NCBI GenBank assembly: GCA_001566295.1 | Contig: KQ964247.1 | Location: 1,488,001 to 1,552,000, forward strand | Reading direction: 5' to 3' | DNA: 64,000 nt | Origin: Microdochium bolleyi | Taxonomy: Eukaryota > Ascomycota > Sordariomycetes > Xylariales > Microdochiaceae | Part shown: positions 11,427-22,562 of the stretch, in pieces | How the letters are laid out: each line of letters starts with the position of its first letter | Position numbering within the stretch: the stretch's first letter is position 1 | Position numbers and translations under genes: made by a program | Notes under the pieces: model-generated | What the model saw: the letters and a program-made list of their open reading frames with translations, nothing else | What the model was told of the DNA's origin: nothing | Databases searched by the model: none

Positions 11427-12100
11427 TCATTGGATGCTGTGGAATAGCCCTGGACACAACAACCGCAACAGTGTGTCAGGACCAAAGTATGTGTTACTTG
11501 TAATCATATAAGATTTCTCCCTAACCGAATCGAGAGAGGGACAAAAGAGAAAGAAAAAGAAGAAGAAAAGAAAAAAAGGAGGCACGACTGGTCGTGCAAG
11601 CCCGAGCAAAAGACCAATCCAGCATTTACTTCACAAATGCTTTTGGTAATTCTAATAACATCACCACCCCTCGGCCCTGCACAAAGTGGTGCTGCTTCTT
11701 TCCCAACACTATTCATTGGGGAAGATAAATGTACACGTAAACGAGACTGGGTCGAGAGAGAGCATGAGACAAAAGAAGATTGACGATTGACTTGCCCACC
11801 CAGGGGTAGCGGTTGTCGAGGACACGGTTTTAGATAGTCCTTCTTGACGTAATACATGGCGATTTGAACTGAGTTATTATGTGCTCACTACTGCAGCCAA
11901 ATGTGCTCGTTCGTGTGGGCAAGGTCAGCGTCGCAAATCTCATTTCCATCGGACATGAGTATTAGGCAAAGAAGAAGTGACTGAACTTGAAGCACAGTGG
12001 TACTGGAATGAGTTTCACCACTTCTACCAGACAAAGTGTACAAGTACGTGTAACGCCTAGCCGGCTATGTGCTGCCGCCAGTGAAGAGAGAAGTTAGCTC
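11427..12100. other. Convergent 3' region between MAT1-2-1 and APN2
   Basis: A 674-nt interval between convergent genes, with a purine-rich GA/AAG run at about 11546-11581. No credible gene is visible. The right border of the idiomorph probably lies here or just inside APN2. Confidence 0.5.
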
Positions 12101-14242
12101 TCAGCTCTTGCTGGTCCAGTCACTACTCCAGATAAAAGTCCCACAGCGCCACTCCGTCCCCGTTTCCTTCTCGCCCGATGGACCTATGGGTCGCGGGCAG
12201 ATGTAGAACCAGCGTCCTGCAGCGAAAACATCTGTGAGCTTTGTGTCCGGATCATACCGATTCTGCTCCTCACTCAGAAATGTTTCAGAACCAGTGGAAT
12301 AAAAGCTCACCTTTGTTGAAGCCAGCCTTCTTAGTGACCAGGCTGATGCAGTCCTCGCCGTGCTCGCACTTGGGCACGACTCGCTTGCCGAGGAGTTTCG
12401 ACCAAGTCTCCCGTGACTGGACCTGATCGATGACCCTTTCGGGGCTTGGCGGGATGGTAGGCCCGCCATGTTTTGGCGAAACTTTCTGTTGCGGTTGCTC
12501 GTCGAATTCTGACATGGCGGAGCTTGGCGGTGGACTTGTTGCTATCTCTTCTGCTCGAGAAGTGGTTAAATTAGCCAAAGCCGAATCCGCTGGTGTTGTC
12601 TTGGGCTTGAAAAATCCCATTAGGCTCTTCTGGCCCTTGCCTGATGTTTCCTTCGTCAATGCTGCTTTGGTCTTCTTGGCTGGTTTCTGGGGAGTCACTG
12701 AGCCAGATGGCGTGCGCTTGAGGGCCCCACTGGCTGCCCTTGGGACCGCGGAGGATGCTTCTGCATAGTCAAGGGCTGGTGTGGGATTGGGAACTTGTAC
12801 TGGTGTGGGATTGGGAACTTGTACTGGTGTGGGCGGCAAATGCTCGGGCATGGCCACCTCCGCTGAGCTGTTGGTCAGAGGCAGAGCCTGACTTGAGGCT
12901 GACGGCGCTGGCTTTTTGAAAAACATGTCTTTGATGCTCTGTCGACGGTCGAATTCCGCGATCAGCTTCGCCGATAGTGGGAGAAGGTTCTTCGGCGACC
13001 ATTCTTGCAGCCTGCGGCCGTTCTCGAAGGTGCCGGCTGGGTTCATGATGTCTCGTAGATGGACATCTTTGCCATCTATCGAGACAATGTCCTTCATGAC
13101 AGCAAATACTGGGCAGTGGTCCGAGCCCATGAGTCCTTCCTGGATATTCGAGTCGGCGAACCAGTCTTTCATGCCGTTGCTGCACAGGACATAGTCGATC
13201 CGACTGCCAAAGTTGCCTGGCCTTGAGTTCTTCTTGGTGTCCCAACAAGTGTACATGCCCTGCCGATCGGGATGGAAGTGCCGACCCAAGTCCCACAAAA
13301 CTGGCTTCTCTCGACCATCGTCTCGGCCGCCTCTGACTTTGGCTCCAATGACAAGCTGTGTGAAGATACGCCGCGACGGCATGGTGAAGTAGTCGTCCAG
13401 GGTCATGCCTTCCTTCCTGAGTCTTTCGTACAAACCAGCCGTATCGATCACATCCCGTACCACGTTAAGATCACCCGTCAGGACGACTTGCTTCCCCATT
13501 GCGATGAGGTTCCGTATCCGCACGTCGATTGCGTCGAGATAACCCACTTTGAAGTCGTCTCGTGTTCCATCGCTGTTTGCCGGACTGTATGTGCCGATAA
13601 TGACGAATGCTGGAAACTCGAGAATCACGCAACGACCTTCGCTGTCGAGCGCGACATCGTCAATGTCTCCGGGGAGCTGCCCAGCTTGAGGATAGCCCCC
13701 AATCTGCTGGTCCTCTGGAAGGTCTCGAAAAGCAATCGTGCTGCCTGGAGGAGTCAAGCAGCCGGTGATGCCTTCTTCTGCCCGTATCGGAGCGCAGACA
13801 GAGTTCCTTGTATAAATGGCAACACCCGAGTAGCCTATCAATGTCTGTTGAGCGAGGTAAACGGCAGAGCTGATCGCGATCGATTCTCACCTTTTTTGTG
13901 CTTGGGCAAGCTGAAGTAGACGTCCCACCCGGGAACGAGGACCATATCATCTCGAAGATCCTTGCGCTGGATCTTGAGCTCCTGCATGACGACAATGTCT
14001 GCCTCGAGGATGTCGAACATGGACTGCACAGTCTGGATCAGCCGGCCATACAGTCGAAGTCCCGGCAGTCAGACCGACTCACCTCGAAAGTCCGTGTCTC
14101 CCGCCATGGCTGGTATCCGAACGGGTTGCGAATGCCATTCACTACGGTGGAGTGTTAGGGGGCGGATGTTAAATATCCACCGGCACAAGAGCACGCATCT
14201 CAGGATCCACATACCATTCCATGAAGTGATGCGGATGCCCAT
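12101..14242 (-). CDS. APN2: Class II AP endonuclease / DNA lyase Apn2
   Basis: Five exons, complement of 14242-14215, 14141-14083, 14023-13891, 13834-12311 and 12216-12101, encode 619 residues. Apn2 cleaves DNA 5' of abasic sites and trims blocked 3' ends in base-excision repair. The N-terminus reads MGIRITSWNVNGIRNPFGYQ. The catalytic EEP fold shows VVMQELKIQR, TYSPANSD, GDLNVVRD and SDHCPVF. Near residue 475, QKSLMGFF fits a PCNA-interacting PIP box. The C-terminus is a GRF zinc finger (CEHGEDC, RWFYICPRP, WRCGTFIW), and the 94-nt intron splits it. All four introns keep phase and have standard signals. The linker contains a 24-bp tandem repeat. APN2 is the canonical right-hand neighbour of the MAT gene in Pezizomycotina and shares its upstream region with COX13. 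Confidence 0.95.
12776..12833. repeat. 24-bp tandem repeat in APN2 coding sequence
   Basis: Two exact 24-bp copies (12776-12799 and 12800-12823) and a partial third copy of 10 nt. On the minus strand they encode a repeated PVQVPNPT octapeptide in the linker between the catalytic domain and the GRF finger. The unit is a multiple of three, so copy-number change would not shift the frame. Confidence 0.95.
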
Positions 14243-14833
14243 GTCGATAATACTACGCCCACATGCAATTCCAGGGCTATGTTGTGCCGAATGTCACAAT
14301 CATTGTTGCCGACTGTGCAGATTCCACGACAGTACGGACAATCGGCGGGTCGTTGGTGGCGTGAAACGCATGTGCTCTACCGTTCGGGATGTATCGAGGT
14401 CAGGTATCACGGAGCATTGCACCAGTGAGGCGCAAGGACAGAGCGAGTTTGTGTGGGCGTGCAGAGGTTTAAGACCACAGTTGTCTGGTCGTGCTTTGCG
14501 ATCACCGCCCGCAGGAGAAGCGGGTGTCTTTCCGCGTCGGAGGCGATGTCACTGCTCGTTGCGTCACCAAGGAGGAGCGAGATCACGTGAGCGGAGGGCC
14601 CAGCTCCAGGACCTCCCGGTGGATCCTAAGCTGTCCCCATTGCCCAATCGTGTGACGGCAAATGACAGCTGGAGCACAGCAGTTGCAGGCCCGCCAAATC
14701 CTCGGCTAAGCCAACCAGAAGCTCCTGACCTCATCCTGCCTCTGACGACCATCCAAACCTTTGCTCCCGGCATCGAACGATAGACACCTCTCCCCTCAAC
14801 CCACGCCGCCCACCTGGACCCAACACCATCACC
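14243..14833. promoter_or_regulatory. Divergent APN2/COX13 upstream region
   Basis: A 591-nt interval between divergently transcribed genes, serving as promoter for both. The COX13 side turns C-rich shortly before its ATG (context CACCATGC). No separate gene is visible. Confidence 0.55.
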
Positions 14834-15568
14834 ATGCTTGCTCAGCGCACCCTCCTCCGCGCCGGCCAGCGCTTCTCGAGCCCGGTCATGCGCCAGACTC
14901 TCCAGCGCCGCCTTGCCTCCTCCTCCGACAACGCCTTCATCCGCGAGCGCGAGGCCGTCCGCCACCACGCCGCCGAGACCACTGGTCTGTCCACCTCACC
15001 TGCACCCTTCTCGTGCCGAACATTCGTCAGCTAACTGGTTGCAGGCCTCTGGAAGAAGATCTCCATCTAGTAAGCCAGCCCGCGCGACATGAACACCTTG
15101 AGCGATTATATACCCGGACGCCCGAACATACGATGCCCGCCCACTATGTCTTGGGAGGAGATCAGCACAACGTGCTTGAGCATCATTGGTTATTGACGTC
15201 GTGGAGTCCGTCGGTGTGGCTACATTTGAGACGTGCTTGTGCAGAAGTGCTGACGCTCCGGATTTTAGCGGCACCATTCCCTTCCTCGTCCTTGCTAGCT
15301 ACAACGCCTGGGTCCTCTGGAACGAGCATTGGGAGCACTGGTCGCACATGCCCCCGTTGGAGGAGCGTGTCGAGTACCCCTACCAGAACATCCGCTCCAA
15401 GAACTACCCTTGGGGTGACGGCGGCAAGACCCTGTTGTGAGTATATCTGATACATCAGATGTGGTCCATTCTGGATGGACCCTACAGCTCTAGGCGAATG
15501 CTGACCGTGAATGCAACCATAGCTGGAACGACAAGGTCAACTACCACAACAAGGACAAGACCACCTAA
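14834..15568 (+). CDS. COX13: Cytochrome c oxidase subunit VIa
   Basis: Four exons, 14834-14984, 15045-15069, 15269-15436 and 15523-15568, encode 129 residues. Cox13 is a small nuclear-encoded subunit of respiratory complex IV in the inner mitochondrial membrane. The N-terminus (MLAQRTLLRAGQRFSS) is an arginine-rich presequence. Exon 2 is only 25 nt and encodes LWKKISI. One transmembrane helix follows (TIPFLVLASYNAWVLW), then the highly conserved EHWEHWSHMPPLEERVEYPY and KNYPWGDGGKTLFWND. Every junction keeps phase, with donors GTCTGT, GTAAGC and GTGAGT. The 199-nt second intron is long for this gene set. The pairing with APN2 is a standard feature of MAT-flanking synteny. Confidence 0.96.
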
Positions 15569-16030
15569 GTGGTTTCACCTCTCAGTTCGACACTCAGCTT
15601 GGAAGTCATGAGGAATTGAGCGCAGACTCCTCCGTCCAAGTTGATGTCGATTATGGAGAGCACTCGCTCTTTTCCAAAGACGGGCTCTCAAGACTCTCGC
15701 ACCGGGCCAGAAGCCCGCAGCACGACCAATGTGTAGATATCTCTATCTCATTTGTGAATGACAGGAAAATGTTCAAATACTTGTGAGGGCCGAGACAGCG
15801 AGCCCAGCCAAGGAGATATCTTTGCATAAGCCTTGTGATGACACACGCCTCGGGACAACATGTTTGCTCCAAGGTTTCCCAGCAGATCCGTAGCCGCCGA
15901 ATGCCCAAGTCTGTGCTTTCTGAGACCTCAAGGACTGGGTTTGAGAGCGTAGACCACGTAGTCATTGCCATGTCTGGCACCAAGGCTGCCTCCAGCGAGC
16001 CTCATGCTTACAGGATACATCTGCAATTAC
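15569..16030. other. Intergenic region downstream of COX13
   Basis: A 462-nt stretch holding the COX13 3' region. I see no coding signal in it. Confidence 0.5.
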
Positions 16031-16468
16031 TTAACGGGCGATGCTCACATCATGAGCAATCAATGCCGGCGGGATGCGCCAAGGGAACAATATTGCACCT
16101 GCATGCAGGGTGGTGCACGCCCGAAACGGCCAAGCAGCGGTGCGGCGCTCGACACTGCAGAGCTGCGCGCCGCACGCGGGGCACTCGGGGCGGTCGGCCC
16201 AGGGCACCAGGACAGGGGTCCACGCACCCTGCCCGGGCCTGGGGTACTTGCCTTTACCGTACGGCTTCGGGGTGACGTCGCCCGCTTCCAGCTGTCCTTC
16301 CACAAGCAAACCGGCCCTCTTTGGATCACAGCACCAGCACGCAAACGCCGTACAATCGACAGTCTCGCAATCTTGCAGATGTCGCCCATGTTGTAGATAT
16401 CTCCTCAGCGTTCGGCCGGTCGAGCCACCTACTGCCGCCCCAGACGCCCACCTACCTAGGTAGCCCAC
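16031..16468 (-). CDS. Possible cysteine-rich small protein (uncertain gene model)
   Basis: I do not recognise this gene. One minus-strand frame reads DCETVDCTAFACWCCDPKR, then PKPYGKGKYPRPGQG, then LVPWADRPECPACGAQLC. The spaced CxxC/CPAC pattern suggests a small zinc-binding protein. The frame opens with GTG, not ATG. An overlapping frame has an ATG at 16389 but loses the cysteine pattern. If real, the true start probably lies in an upstream exon or the locus is decayed. It sits between COX13 and the divergent TEX2/Nvj2-like gene. Low confidence as annotated. Confidence 0.3.
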   Translation of the reverse strand: MGYLGRWASGAAVGGSTGRTLRRYLQHGRHLQDCETVDCTAFACWCCDPKRAGLLVEGQLEAGDVTPKPYGKGKYPRPGQGAWTPVLVPWADRPECPACGAQLCSVERRTAAWPFRACTTLHAGAILFPWRIPPALIAHDVSIAR

Positions 16469-16583
16469 CTAGCAGCACCCCGTATCACATGGTCCGAATA
16501 CCGCTGATCGACGTCCCCGTTGATGGCCACCGAGCAGACTCGCTCGCGACTCTTCTCCTTGCGACAGCAGCCCAAGATCAGCC

Positions 16584-19570
16584 ATGGGTAGCTGGGTGGC
16601 TTTTTGCTTGACCTACCTCCTCGGTGGTGTCACATTCCTTCCCATCCTCGTCGTCCTCGTCCTCGCCCATGCACACCTGACCTTTCCGGTCCGGGAGGCG
16701 TCTGCAGGTGCCCCGTCGTGCACAACAGACGATATCGTCCAGCCTGGTGACGATACTGACGCCCTTGACGCTGTCACCTCCCAAAAGTCGTCAAAACCCG
16801 CCTTCCCCGCCGACAACGATGTCGCCTCTGGCTACTTCGCAGTATGCCGTGACTACACACCCATGGGCATCAACGCCAAGCCCATCGAGCGCATCTCGCC
16901 CGCCGGTTCCACTACTGTCGCCGCCCCGAGTCAGAGCGTCTACCAGTCCATGTATAAGAGCATATTCGATAGGAAGCAGGAAGCAGGACCCTTGGGCGAT
17001 AACAAATCGCTGAGCCAGCGTCCCAGAAGAGCGGGCAATGTCTTCTTTGTCGTGCTGAGGTGAGCGCTCCGAGCGAATGGCGCTGTGTATCTCGCGCAGG
17101 ATTTTATGCAGGGCTGACCACACGTACCTCTCGTAGGCATGGCCATCTGATGCTTTTCGACGACGAAGAGCAGCTTGAAGTACGCCACGTCATCTCCCTC
17201 GCACACCATGAAATCAGCATCTACTCTGGAGAGCGGTCCACACCGGAGGGGGAGCTCTTCATCAAGCGAAATGCGCTTCGGCTCGCGCGGAAGCATGATG
17301 GCAAGGTTTTGAAGCCGGACACGCAGATATCAAAACCTTTCTACCTTTTCTCGGAGAACTGCTCGGCTAAAGAGGACTTTTATTTCTCGCTACTCAAGAA
17401 CCAGGAGCAGACATTCGGTGGCCCCGGCTCCGCCCCGAAGCCCATCAGCTTCGAGGTCAAGAACATCATCTCCCTGGTGCAGAGACTACACTCGAATGAG
17501 GAACAGATGCAGACGCGGTGGTTGAATGCTCTGATGGGGCGGATATTTCTCGGAATTCACGGGACAAAGGACATCGAGAACGCAATACGGGAGAAGCTCA
17601 CGAAAAAGATTTCTCGAGTTCAACGGCCCAATTTCTTGACCAGAATTGAGATCAGAAAGATCGATACGGGAGACTCTGCGCCGTTCATCACGAATCCCAG
17701 ACTCAAGGACCTCAACGTGGAAGGCGAGTATGTGATGGAGGCTGATGTCAAGTACAGCGGAAACTTCCGTCTCGAAGTCGCGGCCGTGGCGCGGATCGAT
17801 CTCGGCAAGACACTTAAAGCCCGCGAAGTCGACCTTGTTCTGGCAGTTGTTCTGAAAAAGCTCGACGGCCATATATTCTTCAAGATCAAGCCTCCACCAA
17901 GCAACCGAATTTGGTTCTCGTTCCAGTCAATGCCTAAGATGGAGATGACTATCGAGCCCATTGTCAGCTCCAGGCAGATAACGTATACAGTCATCCTTCG
18001 ACAAATAGAGAACCGGATCAAGGAGGTCATGGCCGAGACTTTGGTCGCTCCCTTTTGGGATGATATCCCGTTCTTCAACACAGAGCACAAGCAATGGAGA
18101 GGCGGTATCTTTGTGGGGGATGATGCGGTGGAACACGCCCACGACCATGAGCAGGTCGCGGCTCAGCTGGGTCAAGTGGACGAAGTCGCCCGCGTGGAGG
18201 ACTCGCCCAATGCACCATCATCGCCAGAACTGCTACCTGTAGAGAAGAGCCACACGATGCCGGGCCACGACGGAACACATGCTTCTGGCTTCTGGAACCG
18301 GAAATTGACGCCTCGGAAAGGCCACGGCGTCGTGGGCAGCCAACCAGGAGCTTCAGCGTCTACTACTGAGCTAGACGTGAACAGCTCTCAGGCCTCAGCT
18401 CCAGAGCCGCCTCGTGTCATGCGAACAGCTTCGTTCTCTGCTTCCACGCCACTGGTCAGCACTGATCCAACACACGCAGACCCGACCAAACCAAGCTTTG
18501 CAACGGATCGTGGCACTGCCGCGGACACCATGGCGAATATCTCAGCGAGGTCACAGAACATCACACCAATCGGCTCTCCATCGAAAGGGTCTTTGATCGA
18601 TTTGGCCGTGAGCCACTCGAATTCATCGTCCGAGCAAAACCTTGCAGAGCCTGGTCTGCATGAGTACGACAACTCGGGACGACGTGGGACCGTATCATCC
18701 GTTGGGAGTACGCAGAGCCTGTCCAGCGATCCCGGTGGAAGTACTGACCCATCAAGCGCGTCAGCACGATCTATGATGAGTGGTACAGGCTCGATCGGCA
18801 AAGGGTTCTTCCGACGAGACACGCACTTGTCAGCACATACCCATGATTCATTGACAGCCAAAGGCAACAACACTCTGGCAGCAGTATCTAGTGCTGCTGC
18901 GACTGCTAAGCGCTGGGGTTGGAACGCAATTCAGAGACAGGCAGAGAGATCTGCGAATGGGCGCAAGCTCTCCGATCCACCACTGGACTTGAATCAGCCC
19001 ATGGGCCGAGGTCAGCCACTGCCACCACCAGGCACACCACTGCCCAGACCCGGTCAGAAGATCCAGCCGATCACGGTGCCCAGGAAGAAGCCGGTCACGA
19101 CTACATCTTCTGCAAGAATGGACAACCTTGAAGAGCAGCAGGACAGAGGCGAGCAATTGGCTGCGCCGCCTCTGCCGCCTACGTCACGCCGTAGACGCAT
19201 ATCTGAGCATTGGGGTCACGATGGTCCAGAGGAAAACGATTTGGTAGTGGAGGCGCCGCACGAGTCCAATCCGACCACACCGTTGCACGAAATGCCTGAG
19301 GCCTACGCGGCCCACTGGACGGACGATATCGCGGGCCCTGAGGGTGATGACAACAATTCTGCGCCGAACGACAGGTCTCCGGCACTGCCGCCACGGTCGA
19401 GTCAAGCCGGCCCCCGTGGGCAAGCCAAGATGGCCCAATCAGCAGCGAGGCTAGCAATGTCATCGTCGTCCGCGCCCAAGGCAGCGGATGAGGACGACGA
19501 GGACGGGTACTCGAGCTGGATGGATCCTGCGGAGAGCCAGCCTACTGTGAAGTCAAAGAATGGCGCATAA
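16584..19570 (+). CDS. Nvj2/TEX2-like SMP-domain lipid-transfer protein at ER contact sites
   Basis: Two exons, 16584-17059 and 17137-19570, encode 969 residues. Proteins of this family (yeast Nvj2, animal TEX2) sit in the ER and move lipids at membrane contact sites. Residues 1-30 include a strong transmembrane segment (FCLTYLLGGVTFLPILVVLV). A PH-like domain follows (about 150-245: HLMLFDDEEQLEVRHVISL, then SKPFYLFSENCSAKEDFYF). The SMP-LTD domain lies at about 285-485 (TRWLNALMGRIFLGIH, FLTRIEIRKIDTGDSAPF, GNFRLEVAAVARIDLGKTLK, FWDDIPFF). The last 480 residues are low-complexity, Ser/Pro-rich and probably disordered. The 77-nt intron (GTGAGC...TCGTAG, branch CTGAC) completes an Arg codon. 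A start at 16584 places the membrane anchor at the N-terminus, as in the family. Confidence 0.9.
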
Positions 19571-20478
19571 ACAAGTTGAACACATGGGAGCAAGGCGCAC
19601 GACTGTATTGAAGCACATGAAGATCAGGGGCGCTTCGGCTTGTCGTTTTTATTTCTGCTCTTTTGTCGTCCTGGGATACCACTATGGTTTGCTTGAAAAT
19701 ATAGAAGCGGTTCCAATGCTCCGCAAGGTTCTCAGAAGTGACTTTTTACTCTCCCACCTGGTCCTGCAGCCGTGATGGACAAAGTCAAGGACAACCATTG
19801 GCATTCCCCATCCCCGCCCCCCGTTGGCTTGATGTCGGCAGAGCATGCAGTCTGTGCCGAACCTCGCCACGATCTCCGGAGCTGGCGCGGAATGTGCCAC
19901 CTTCCCGTCGAGAAACTTGTCCCCGAGAAGTTTTGATTCCAACCGTCTGGTCTTTGTGGCTTGCGGCTCGTGTACGGATAGAGTGAGTGGAAGAAGGGCG
20001 CGGGGAGGGGGGAGGGGGGGTCACGGATCACAAGAGGGTGTTGATATCGCCAACACGCGTGCAGCAGTTGAAGGCAAAGTTGTGCCAAGGGGTGGGCGTT
20101 ATGCTCACCGCCTCCTGTCAACTTCTTTGCAGAGACTTCAGTGCGAAAAGGAATAGACATGAGAATCTTAGAAAAGAAAGAAAAGGCAAACGCCAAAAAG
20201 ATATTTGAAAAAAAGAAAAAAAAAAGAATATAACACACGCTGGAACCAAACAAGATACTAGAGGGAGCCAGAAGAGCAAGGAATATTAGTAAAATACTGT
20301 CCAGCATAAACGCTAAACGCGAGGCTGTCCTTTGAGTATTGCCAGTACTTCCATAGCCGAGCAAAAAACTTTCACTCGCAGTCACATTCTGGCTCGCTTC
20401 AAATATATGCTCCTTGCGGTGAGAATATAGTATATAATTTCATGGTACAAGTCGTTTATCGTCATGTGTTCGGTACTC
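19571..20478. other. Convergent 3' region between TEX2-like gene and lipase gene
   Basis: A 908-nt interval between convergent genes. It contains an A-rich run at about 20170-20230. A long minus-strand open frame at 19732-20385 has a Phe-rich, low-complexity translation driven by the A/T runs, and I judge it non-coding. Confidence 0.5.
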
Positions 20479-22206
20479 TTAACTCTCCTCCCTCCCCTCC
20501 CCGTCCATTAGCGGAGGAGCGACGTGGACCTGCCAGTACTTCCGCCATCCCTCTCCCTGGCCATGGTACTTGCCGAACCCAGCGCTCTCGTCGTACTCTG
20601 GGTACTCGGCCTTCTCCTTGAGCAGTCCCCTCTTCTCCCCCTTCCCCTTTCTATTCCCGAAGAGGAACCACATAAAGTCCTCGCTGACGTAGACATACTG
20701 CCTTAACCCTTCGTACACGTCGATCTTGGCCCCAGTCGTCCAGGACAGGAGCAGAGGCTCGATGAGCGGGGCGTCAGTGACAGACGGGTGCGACGTGCCG
20801 AGTGATGTCATGAACCACGACGGGTTCTTCTTGTCCACATTGTTGGAGGAGACGAGATCGCGGACGACAGAGAAGTGCGGGCGGCCATAGAAGACAGACT
20901 TGCTGGCAGACCAGGAGTTGGAGTGGACGACGAGCAGCGGGGCGGCGAGGTCGGCGTTGAGTCGGCCAGAGGACTTGCCCGGGTCAAGAGCAATGGCGCC
21001 GGCGAAGGGGAGCTTCGGATTCCTGACGGTTGTGCCGTTCTTGGCTGACAGTGGCTTGAGCGCCTGCAGCACGCCCGTCGCGCCGTAGCTGTGTCCCGCC
21101 AGGACCATCTCGTCCGTGTTCAGCCTACCAGCCCACTGCTTGAGGTTCTCACCCTCGAGTCGCGAGTTGGCAGCATACAACCTTGCACCCTCACCCGCGT
21201 TGACTTGCTGCAGGGTCTCGACGGTAGCCTCGATCTCCGCCTGCCGGAACGCGAGCTGTGCCTTCTTGAACGCCTCCACATCCATCTGCTCATCAGTATC
21301 TGGCAGGTGGACGTCCTCGAGCTTGAACAAAATGACTTCTTTGCTGGTGGCTCCATCGTGGCCCATGACAAGGGAACCAGGGCTGGAGCCGTCGCGGTGC
21401 TCAATAGCAGCGACAATGTAGCCGCGGCTAGCAAGCTCGCCGCAGTAGTGCGTGTAGTCGGTACGCGAGGACGCCATACCGTGCGTGAAGACTACGACGG
21501 GGTATGAATCTTCCCTTTTCGTATTCCCAATCTCCTCAGCGCCCGGCGGTGCGCCTCCCAGTGGGATATCAACCTGCGCCGGAATTGTCAAGCTACCCGC
21601 AAGGCCAGCCAATGCCGCCGTAAAGAGGGCATTGGTGAACCAGTTGCCGATCCCCGCAGCAGCCGCATACCCCCGGGCCGTGAGCTCAACAGGCTTCGGT
21701 ATCCAGCGGTGCAGCGGCTTGTTCGAGACGGCATCTGTCTCGGCCGGGTAGTACAGCGTGAACAGGACCGTGTCGAGCTGGAATGCGTCCTTGTCTCCTC
21801 CCTCTGAGAGCCTGAGCTTGCCGGGTGCGATGATACGCGGGTCTGACACGGGGACCTCGACGTCGATAGCGCCGACGCCGTGCGGCCCTGTATATGGCGG
21901 GAGATTGTGGGCGAAGAGCGGTTGCCACGTGATGAAGCAGTAGGCGATGTACAGGACGGCGGCGAGCAAGGCGAGGCGGCGCCACGATGGCAGCCGTCGA
22001 CGCAAGGCGGACCAGGAAAAGAGGCGTGAGCGCGGCCGGCGTGAGGGCTGGACTTGTACGTGTGGCTGCTGTTGCTGAAGGGAGTCGGCGGGGAGCACGT
22101 CGTCCTCGTTGCTGTCGATGGCGGTGCTGTCCGGGTTATCCGAGTAAGGCTCCCGCACGGGGAGCATCGTGTAAGCCGGCTCGCGACTCATGGCTGCGAA
22201 ATGCAC
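20479..22206 (-). CDS. PAF-acetylhydrolase-like lipase, membrane-anchored
   Basis: Intronless frame of 575 residues. It resembles fungal platelet-activating-factor acetylhydrolases (group VII phospholipase A2 family), alpha/beta-hydrolases that cleave acyl chains from glycerophospholipids. A basic segment precedes one hydrophobic helix (LALLAAVLYIAYCFITWQPL, about residues 75-95), so it is probably a type II membrane protein. Catalytic elements: the oxyanion region VVVFTHGMASSRTDYTHYC, the nucleophile elbow LAGHSYGATG (GxSxG), AIALDPGK as an acid-strand candidate, and GTSHPSVTDAPLI with the histidine. An alternative ATG lies five codons downstream (MSREPAY). The gene is convergent with the TEX2-like gene and lies downstream of REV3 on the same strand. 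Physiological substrate unknown. Confidence 0.85.
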   Translation of the reverse strand: MHFAAMSREPAYTMLPVREPYSDNPDSTAIDSNEDDVLPADSLQQQQPHVQVQPSRRPRSRLFSWSALRRRLPSWRRLALLAAVLYIAYCFITWQPLFAHNLPPYTGPHGVGAIDVEVPVSDPRIIAPGKLRLSEGGDKDAFQLDTVLFTLYYPAETDAVSNKPLHRWIPKPVELTARGYAAAAGIGNWFTNALFTAALAGLAGSLTIPAQVDIPLGGAPPGAEEIGNTKREDSYPVVVFTHGMASSRTDYTHYCGELASRGYIVAAIEHRDGSSPGSLVMGHDGATSKEVILFKLEDVHLPDTDEQMDVEAFKKAQLAFRQAEIEATVETLQQVNAGEGARLYAANSRLEGENLKQWAGRLNTDEMVLAGHSYGATGVLQALKPLSAKNGTTVRNPKLPFAGAIALDPGKSSGRLNADLAAPLLVVHSNSWSASKSVFYGRPHFSVVRDLVSSNNVDKKNPSWFMTSLGTSHPSVTDAPLIEPLLLSWTTGAKIDVYEGLRQYVYVSEDFMWFLFGNRKGKGEKRGLLKEKAEYPEYDESAGFGKYHGQGEGWRKYWQVHVAPPLMDGEGREES

Positions 22207-22562
22207 GGGTCAACACACCAATAAGTGCAGAAGAGCTGGCGATTGTGGTGAACTCTGCGATGTTGCTGCACTGGCTGGGTCGACACAGCTCGGGCTGGTG
22301 TTTTCATAGGGTACCCGATGTTTCGGCTGAGCCGGCTGGAGAAGGGACGACGTCATCGCCACTTCCCCCATAGGTAAAGTGCACGTCATGCCGGCGTCCA
22401 GGGTCCAACCCCTTGCGCTAGGCTAGTTGCCGCCGTCTAGCACAACAGATGCAGCCTCAGAAGAGATGCCATGTTCACATCTAGTCTAGACCACCAACTA
22501 AGTTCATGACCACACTTGAGTACTGTATTGTGTATATGCACTCTGCGTAGATCCAGTCTACA
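22207..22562. other. Intergenic region between REV3 and lipase gene
   Basis: A 356-nt gap between two minus-strand genes, holding the REV3 3' end and the lipase promoter. No other feature seen. Confidence 0.5.

Noticed and set aside
16440..16475. CTACCTACCTAGGTAGCC tract resembling telomere-like repeats
   Set aside because: Too short and imperfect. It is a local palindromic CCTAGG context within an intergenic region.
19732..20385. 217-residue minus-strand frame between the TEX2-like and lipase genes
   Set aside because: Phe/Leu runs arise from A-rich intergenic sequence. No homology signal, and it spans the expected 3' UTRs.
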